Origin: Papaver somniferum
Lineage: Eukaryota; Streptophyta; Magnoliopsida; Ranunculales; Papaveraceae
DNA: 64,000 bases
Assembly (NCBI RefSeq): GCF_003573695.1
Contig: NW_020650859.1
Span: 806,001-870,000, forward strand
Direction: 5' to 3'
The notes under the pieces are model-generated. The model saw nothing but the letters and a program-made list of their open reading frames with translations. It did no database searches and had not been told where the DNA came from. A program made the position numbers and the translations under genes. Shown here one piece after another: positions 57,731 through 64,000 of the stretch. How positions within the stretch are numbered: the first letter of the stretch is position 1; each line of letters starts with the position of its first letter.

Positions 57731-58599
57731 TTGCTAGATCCCACCACATTCTAACAACATTAGTACTCTGAAATGAACACAGATGTTTTGGATACCAATT
57801 TTTGAAATCGTTTTCAGCTACAGAAAAACTAATATCATTCCAAATGCTAACAACGCATTCATTCAACTTTATTATTGATTATAACTATTATTACATAAAT
57901 TGATTCCTATATTATTCAAACAGCATCTAGATTTACAACAAGATTATATGACTGCACCAACAAAAAGATGAGGTACGATCACAGCAAGTGGATTGAAATC
58001 ATGTGGTTGATGACATGAGATAGCAATTTGAGAGGATAAGTCATTACGACATAAACGATTCATTTGCGATGTTGTTGTATGTGGCAAAACCAACATCTCA
58101 CTCAGAACCCGTATTTCTATTATCATTTTGCAAAGAGAATTCCAGATACATAGCTGCAGGAGTAGATCTACAAAGATAGAGAGAAGTGGAGGGGACGGAA
58201 AGGTTTTGTTTGAAGAAACGGCAAATCTATCACCATATCGTTCGAGATCATCTACACCTGCACGCAACGCAAATACATTGAAAAGCTTCCCAAGTGACTT
58301 CTAAGGTCCAGGATGATGTTACAAAATCATGGTTGGAGGACTGACATTCACAAATATATAAATTGGAGACAAAAGCTACTAGTACAATTTTGTCGGAGAT
58401 GGAGAGACCTGCCGCACCTGCGGATGTTCCTTGCCATGCATCCTTTCAACTGTTGCATGATGGCAGTAATCGACTCATATGTCACTTCATTATGTATTCC
58501 AGATTTATAGACCAGCTATCTTGGTGTGCCTTTGCTTGATATTGTAGGCTGGAATAGCAAGGGAAGTAAGCGTTAGATGTAATCGGGTTTCTCTGAGTA
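57731..58599. other. No intact gene; dispersed-repeat copy
   Basis: 57760-58130 is a member of the dispersed repeat family of 39530. The minus-strand frame at 57944-58267 covers it and has no recognisable protein content. 58300-58599 may be downstream sequence of the TIR1/AFB fragment. Confidence 0.4.
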
Positions 58600-58749
58600 T
58601 CCACTTCTAAAGCATCTAAATTAACCTCACTTTGAAAAATTGCAACAATGAGTACTTCTACAGACATGACGCTTTCGGGAAAGCAGATTAACCACCTTCC
58701 TTCAGCATCATCAATGGCGTTCTCTTGAATATCCAGCTCAGTTAAGTTT
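58600..58749 (-). pseudogene. TIR1/AFB auxin-receptor exon fragment
   Basis: After an acceptor (ctttggttttcag|, exon from 58749) the minus strand reads NLTELDIQENAIDDAEGRWL then ICFPESVMSVEVL and SEVNLDALE. This is the leucine-rich-repeat segment of TIR1/AFB auxin receptors (family form: NLTELD.QE..IDD..G.WLSCFP.S..SL..L.FA....EVN..ALE). The conserved L-V of the next repeat is lost and the frame wanders off after about 58605 without a donor I can recognise. Neither the F-box exon nor the other repeats were found nearby. In plants the intact proteins bind auxin and Aux/IAA proteins within an SCF ligase in the nucleus. This piece is a decayed fragment. Confidence 0.8.
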
Positions 58750-59335
58750 CTGAAAACCAAAGAAATTAATCTGATGTTATCAAATATATGCTGAAATGAA
58801 CATAGAAGTTTAGGACTCAAATTTGCAAAAGATTAAAGCAAAAAAGATAGGAGGAGATCATCCCAGAATATAGCATAGACCATGTAATTGGTTGTACAGC
58901 CCGAGTCTAAGTTTGTGCAAGAACAATTGAAATGTACCCATAATTGCAACAGGCGGTTGAAAGCATAGATTGTACTGTCAATCCAGTCTAGAACAATCAT
59001 AATAACTGATTCCATGTTATAGATGGTACCTTGGAATGGGACGAACTTTGGGCACAAATAGCTTCCACTCACTAGATTCTCAGACTGTGAAGGTTTTCAA
59101 AATTAAAAAGAGTTCAAAAACAAAGTACACAGTAACGAGATTGAGAGCAATGTTGATAGGTTATCCTCCTCAAACATTTCAGAATCAACCAAAATATTGT
59201 ATGGGATATGCAGGTGTGGGAAATAAGGTAATGGTGCTGCCTATGATTTAAAGAGTATCATGACTTACCATTGGAAAAGAGAAGTGTTGCGCACCAGTAT
59301 TTGATAAATTGTCTCAATCATCTTTTGTGTTATAT
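58750..59335. other. No gene recognised
   Basis: Between the TIR1/AFB fragment and the second CACTA element. A minus-strand frame at 58833-59072 is not recognisable and could be intron of the same decayed gene. Confidence 0.35.
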
Positions 59336-59639
59336 CACTACAAGAAAATGAGTGTATTGCAACATATAAATTGTGTGGAAAGAACCCCATTTTGATGTAG
59401 CAAAATGATTTTGCCTCACCAAAATCTTATGCCACACCGTGTGGAAACAAACTGTGTGACAAAAAGTTATTGTCACACCTATTGGATAATGTGGCAGAAC
59501 ATGGGATTTTTGCCACAGTAATTGGTGTGGAAATAATGTGAGGCAAAATGTTTTTTTCGTTTTCACTTAATTTAATTGATTAATTATTATTTTAAAAATA
59601 TTTCTCCACACCGATTAGCTGCTGCAAAAGACTTCTTTT

Positions 59640-62600
59640 TGCAACATCATGGTTGTTGCCAGAAATTTTATTAAACAACTATTACGGGACAAAAACCATA
59701 TGCATTATCATTGTACTTATAGCATTTGCAAACAAATATAAAAAATTGACTAAAAAGCCAGAAGTCGGATTTTATTGATAAAGCCCAGTGTTTTACAAAG
59801 TACACAACCTTAATGAGAGAAATAAGAACATAAACAAATAATTTTACAGGTTCTCAGATTCACTCTCGAATTCACATCCAGGTTCCCTTACAAATCTTTG
59901 TGCGATAGGCTGATAGTAAAAAACTTCACGCTTCAGATAGATGCATGTATACTGAATCTTCTTCAGTACTTCTTTATGAGACTTTAGTGTCCTACTAAAC
60001 AGTAAAACATCATTATGTGACCAAGTAATAAAAAAACTAAAGAAATGATAAATATATCAAGTCCAATAAATTATTGAACTGTGAGTTTCAGTCGCTTCCG
60101 ACACGGTATTGACATTGTTACTATGTAGAGTTTCAATTACTTCCGTGGCATCTCCTGCAAAAGGGACGAAGCTTCACTTAGAACTTATTACTTATGAACC
60201 AAATCCACTGTTATCTAGAGAGATTTCAAGCCCTACAAACTAATTTGTAAACAACCAGTAGTCACTTGAAGCTTTTCGGTTGAAAGTTTTTAGATTAATT
60301 TAACAAATCTAAGATATTCCTTCTCCCATAGCAGCAACATCATATAGTCTAGAAATGAGAACTTCTCTCTCCTGTGAGCAGACAAATGTTTTCGGATATA
60401 ATCTCTGACCTATATGTCAGCTGGTGCTCCGGGTAAGGGTACCTTGAGTTCCAGACGGCCTTCAAGACAATAAACAAATTTTAAGAAAAACCAATAAACT
60501 GCTCTTAAACTGCTTATGAATTACTCATGCTTTAGCCTGCAGCAGGGGTGTATTAAGAAAAACAAGAAAGAGACTCATACCCTTAACTCTTTCTCCAGAA
60601 AGCAGGTAAATGATCATTTAGCATGGAGAGCATTTTCTTTATTGCCTAATGAGAACAAAATATATCAGTACCTTCACATAGGCCACGTTTTTTAGTGTAC
60701 AGTCCAGCCACGTTTCAGGTTATTTGTGTGGCTATTGGTCATCAGTATAACTATAGCCACATTTTGTTTTACCATGTAGCCATAGTGCACCATTTAGTCA
60801 TGGGTTTATTCCTAAACCCATCAACTGTATCCATAGGGTATCGTTTGGTCATGGTTTTCAGTTAATCCAATCACATGTAGCCATAGATGCGTATATGGCC
60901 ACATTAAATAATTTTGTATGTGTCAAAAGTGTCGGATGACAATAGACACACCTTTTAGACTGTGACGGAAAGAGGATTTATGTAGCCACATTGGTTTGTT
61001 TATGTGTCCATAATATCTGGTTTATTAGACACGCATATACTAAGGAATTGACACATTATATCAAACATGACAAAAGATTGACATATGGTTACTCCATATT
61101 TTTTTTTGGGAGGATTATGATATGGCTACACGAAAAACAAATTGTGAACATAGCGTCGGATCCATTAGACACATGAGATTGAATTTTAACTTTTAAAGTA
61201 CTAGCCATGGTTGTTACCGAGTCTTTTCTAGGCCAAATGCTCCTAGTATGCTTAATTTTCAAGCAACATATGCTAGGGTAATGTTTATGCATGTTCACTG
61301 CAATAAAGAAACCTCAAGCTCTGGTGTATAGAAGGATACATTACAAGTGATTGTGGCTTCCAAGGTAATTGCAATACAGCGGGTGCAGCCGGGTGTTTTG
61401 TGAAAATAAAACATGTATAGTGGAGTTCTGTTGTGTTACTTTCTCCCAAAATTCCCGATATATAACCATGCCAAAATCCAAAATAGGAAACCATATCTTA
61501 AACTTTTCATACAAATCTAGAAAGGACTGCAAACGACAGGAGCCATCTGTGAGACCAACCAAACCTGTTTAACTTATCAATTCACAAAAGCTTTATATTT
61601 TTAGCCAATATATTTAATGAAAAAATTTAGATCTACAACCAATATTTTTTATTTACCTCTTTCCAAAAGAAAAAAACAAAAATATTACATCAAATTGATT
61701 TTGGAGCCAGCCACTCCAAAACTACGATTGCAGTAGGAATGCATTTCTTTTGCTCTTTATATAACAAGACAAAACAATCCCATAATCAAATTCTTGATGT
61801 TTTAGATGCAGAGTTCGTGTCCTACAATTCGAGTGTCAAACTTATAGAGGCATCTGATGGCATAAAAATGACTTCGTCAAAGCTCAGGGACAATGTAGAG
61901 TGTTGAATAGCCACAACGAACCTGCAACAGGAAAATAGGGTTCTGAGTTCAAAAAAAACAAGGAAGAAAGAACGAGGGCACAACAATTAATACAAGGTGT
62001 CAGCCCAACTCAACATAAATTGTGGTCAAGACTTCTTACAAAGAGGACTTTCACAAGATATGGGAAAAACCCTGTCAAGTATGGTATTCAAAACGGTTGA
62101 GGGTTAAATTGGAACAAGGAAAATGAGATTAAAATTCACTATTCTTCACAGGCTACACAATACAGACTCCTCACACAAGCAAGTGAACCGCTCCATGCAA
62201 TTCACTTAGGAAAAAGCATCAGTCCGCCCCCAAATGCTTTCACCATAAAATTGAGAACCATAAGACCTTTAGCACCATCATTTTAAATGTTTTTTTTTGT
62301 GGTTAATGAACTGGAGTTTCCATCATATATCTACAGGGTTACGAATCTAATTTGGGTACTTGGAATTCAATTTCACCATATGCTTTGAGTAATGTTATGA
62401 AGTGTATAAAAGATTTCTGAAATACAAGTACAACATGTAGTTATAGTGCATGTGCCCATAAATATATTCAAGCAATAGGACAAAAACATACCAACTCTCA
62501 TTCTCTTGGATATCTATTTAAAAGTGACCAGAGTAGCAAGTTGTAAAGTACAGTAGTAGAAATTTCAATTGAAGTTCCATATGAGACACGGATAAAATGA

Positions 62601-62760
62601 TGTTATTCATTTTACAAAGAATAAAGCACGCAAACATACAGAAAGCATGCTAAGGAACAGGATTAAACATAAGTTCCATCTTTATCGTTCTTTCAATATC
62701 ATGTCACTAACCGAATAACCACAGATTAAAGGAAATAAAGCGATGTACCTGCGGGAGTGT
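59640..62760. other. Interior of the second CACTA element, little recognisable coding
   Basis: At 60660-60960, 'tagccata', 'ggccac' and similar words recur about ten times ('gtagccata.' and 'agccacatt'), like a second set of subterminal repeats. That may mean a nested element. Short frames at 60991-61572 are not recognisable. A duplicated segment begins at 61620. Confidence 0.5.
61620..62225 (+). repeat. First copy of a near-identical 606-bp direct duplication
   Basis: Matches 63394-64000 (607 bp) almost perfectly; I noticed two substitutions (agggacaatg/aggaacaatg and tacagactcc/tacaaactcc) and a one-base length difference. The offset is about 1774 bp. The copy at 63394 probably continues past the window. 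Confidence 0.95.
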
Positions 62761-62761
62761 G

Positions 62762-63329
62762 TCATTTTGGCTTGCGTATAAGTAAACCTCGGCAGTCAGT
62801 TCGGAAGTAATCATTTCGGGATTCTTTACCCAAGTCTTGTGGATCTACAGACGGCAAGATATTATCATTCGCAGAAAAGATTACTATACTGAATTCCTCA
62901 TCGTTGCCATCGTCATCTCTATAATTTTTGGGAGGTGTCACAAAAACAATAGACTTTTTCTTATCTAACTGGTCTTTGACATAAAATACCTGCTTAGCTT
63001 GTGAGGCTAAAATAAAAGGATCATTTTTGTATCCCAACATAGTAAGGTCAACAATCTTGTAGCCAAGAGCATCTCTTTTGACCCCACGTTTATTATCAAC
63101 CCAATTGCACTTGAACAGATGAACTTTTCTTTCACAGTAATCTAACTCCCATATCTCTTGCAAGACACCATAATAAGAGGCTTTACCATATGTAACATCA
63201 TCATCTCTAGATATGTGCATGTCATTTGCTGCAACGCTAACCCCACTATTCTGGTGAATTCTACCATCACGGGATCTTGTGCGGAATAGATATCCATTGA
63301 TGCGATATACAGTGTATTTCGTTACCTCG
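62762..63329 (-). CDS. CACTA transposase-associated DUF4216 region (partial)
   Basis: The minus-strand frame reads YTVYRINGYLFRTRSRDGRI then HQNSGVSVAANDMHISRDDD, then YYGVLQEIWELDYC, VHLFKCNWVDNKRGVK, YKIVDLTMLGYKNDPFILAS and QAKQVFYVKDQ, an almost textbook DUF4216 domain. DUF4216 forms the C-terminal part of TNP2-type polyproteins of plant CACTA elements, downstream of the DDE transposase. An acidic tail (RDDDGNDEEF) leads to the stop at 62762. Upstream the frame is cut at about 63330, where a 67-bp inverted copy of part of this same coding region starts. The rest of the transposase is therefore missing or rearranged. The internal ATG at 63220 is probably not the true start. The domain's biochemical role is unknown. 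Confidence 0.88.
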
Positions 63330-63396
63330 TAGTGGGGTTAGCGTTGCAGCAAATGACATGCACATATCTAGAGATGATGATGTTACATATGGTAAA
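63182..63396. repeat. Perfect 67-bp inverted repeat with 81-bp spacer
   Basis: 63182-63248 and 63330-63396 are exact reverse complements (tttaccatatgtaacatcat ... and ... gatgatgttacatatggtaaa). The left arm is coding sequence for the DUF4216 region; the right arm is its inverted copy and ends the open frame. Confidence 0.95.
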
Positions 63397-64000
63397 AAAA
63401 TTTAGATCTACAACCAATATTTTTTATTTACCTCTTTCCAAAAGAAAAAAACAAAAATATTACATCAAATTGATTTTGGAGCCAGCCACTCCAAAACTAC
63501 GATTGCAGTAGGAATGCATTTCTTTTGCTCTTTATATAACAAGACAAAACAATCCCATAATCAAATTCTTGATGTTTTAGATGCAGAGTTCGTGTCCTAC
63601 AATTCGAGTGTCAAACTTATAGAGGCATCTGATGGCATAAAAATGACTTCGTCAAAGCTCAGGAACAATGTAGAGTGTTGAATAGCCACAACGAACCTGC
63701 AACAGGAAAATAGGGTTCTGAGTTCAAAAAAAACAAGGAAGAAAGAACGAGGGCACAACAATTAATACAAGGTGTCAGCCCAACTCAACATAAATTGTGG
63801 TCAAGACTTCTTACAAAGAGGACTTTCACAAGATATGGGAAAAACCCTGTCAAGTATGGTATTCAAAACGGTTGAGGGTTAAATTGGAACAAGGAAAATG
63901 AGATTAAAATTCACTATTCTTCACAGGCTACACAATACAAACTCCTCACACAAGCAAGTGAACCGCTCCATGCAATTCACTTAGGAAAAAGCATCAGTCC
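63394..64000 (+). repeat. Second copy of the 606-bp direct duplication
   Basis: Starts at a run of seven A that overlaps the last three bases of the 67-bp inverted arm; the same seven-A run precedes the first copy at 61620. It runs to the window edge. Confidence 0.95.

Larger units (their letters stand above)
59336..64000 (-). mobile_element. Second CACTA (En/Spm) transposon, one end in window
   Basis: Starts CACTACAAGAAAATGAG at 59336, with the same first 13 bases as the element at 15862. Subterminal repeats of the 'tgtggca' / 'tgccacac' type follow at 59390-59640. No opposite end (CTTGTAGTG) was found before 64000, so it continues beyond. The minus-strand coding region at 62762-63329 is a CACTA transposase-gene part, which orients the element's 5' side to the right. 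Confidence 0.8.

Noticed and set aside
57944..58267. 107-codon minus-strand open frame
   Set aside because: Covers a dispersed repeat whose other copies are not open; no recognisable domain.

Overview
This window is nuclear DNA of a flowering plant, most probably a poppy (Papaver or a close relative). It is AT-rich, intron-bearing and dense in transposable elements. The poppy assignment rests on three copies of a plant self-incompatibility S1-type (S-protein homologue, SPH) gene. That family was first described in Papaver but is widespread in eudicots, so the genus is inference. Only two loci look potentially intact: an SPH gene on the minus strand (13587-14057) and a four-exon minus-strand gene encoding only the N-terminal part of a callose synthase (33915-34973). 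The other recognisable genes are broken: a strictosidine synthase-like gene, two SPH copies, two F-box genes, an F-box/FBD gene, an auxin-receptor (TIR1/AFB) exon and a ribosomal protein S21 exon.

Layout. 0.5-1.35 kb: strictosidine synthase-like pseudogene. 1.8-6.5 kb: SPH block 1, split by a solo LTR of about 2.7 kb with TSD CTAAG. 6.6-10.9 kb: AT-rich DNA with a Helitron-like terminus. 10.9-15.2 kb: minus-strand block carrying a broken F-box gene and the intact SPH gene (block 2). 15.86-21.30 kb: a CACTA transposon (TSD AAA) containing a MULE-like element with long inverted repeats and an RPS21 fragment. 21.5-22.6 kb: two Stowaway-like MITEs. 24.8-26.9 kb: inverted paralogue of the F-box locus. 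28.1-30.1 kb: copia pol remnant with 3' LTR. 32.1-35.0 kb: a weak hypothetical plus-strand gene converging on the truncated callose synthase gene. 36.9-37.6 kb: unidentified exon-like pieces and a 114-bp tandem repeat. 40.2-40.8 kb: LTR-like segment. 41.0-44.0 kb: SPH block 3, carrying an 818-bp internally deleted copia element with two 252-bp LTRs. 45.9-46.7 kb: second copia remnant. 46.9-57.7 kb: a hAT-like element interrupted by a MULE-like element, an inverted relative of that MULE, a hAT MITE, and a large dispersed family of short palindromes (CAGTACATA...TACTG). 58.6 kb: TIR1/AFB exon. 59.3-64.0 kb: a second CACTA element, open at the window edge, with a DUF4216 coding region and a complex inverted/direct duplication.

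Much of the history can be read by comparing duplicated blocks. Empty sites in one copy date and delimit insertions in another: the copia deletion derivative against block 2, the GAGTCA-rich element in the F-box gene, and the GTGGCGGA element upstream of it. The main candidate for something undescribed is the MULE-like family at 47.6-57.7 kb, with its palindromic repeats and captured F-box/FBD sequence. No operon-like or CRISPR-like system is present. All identifications come from reading the sequence and recalling family motifs; no database search was run.
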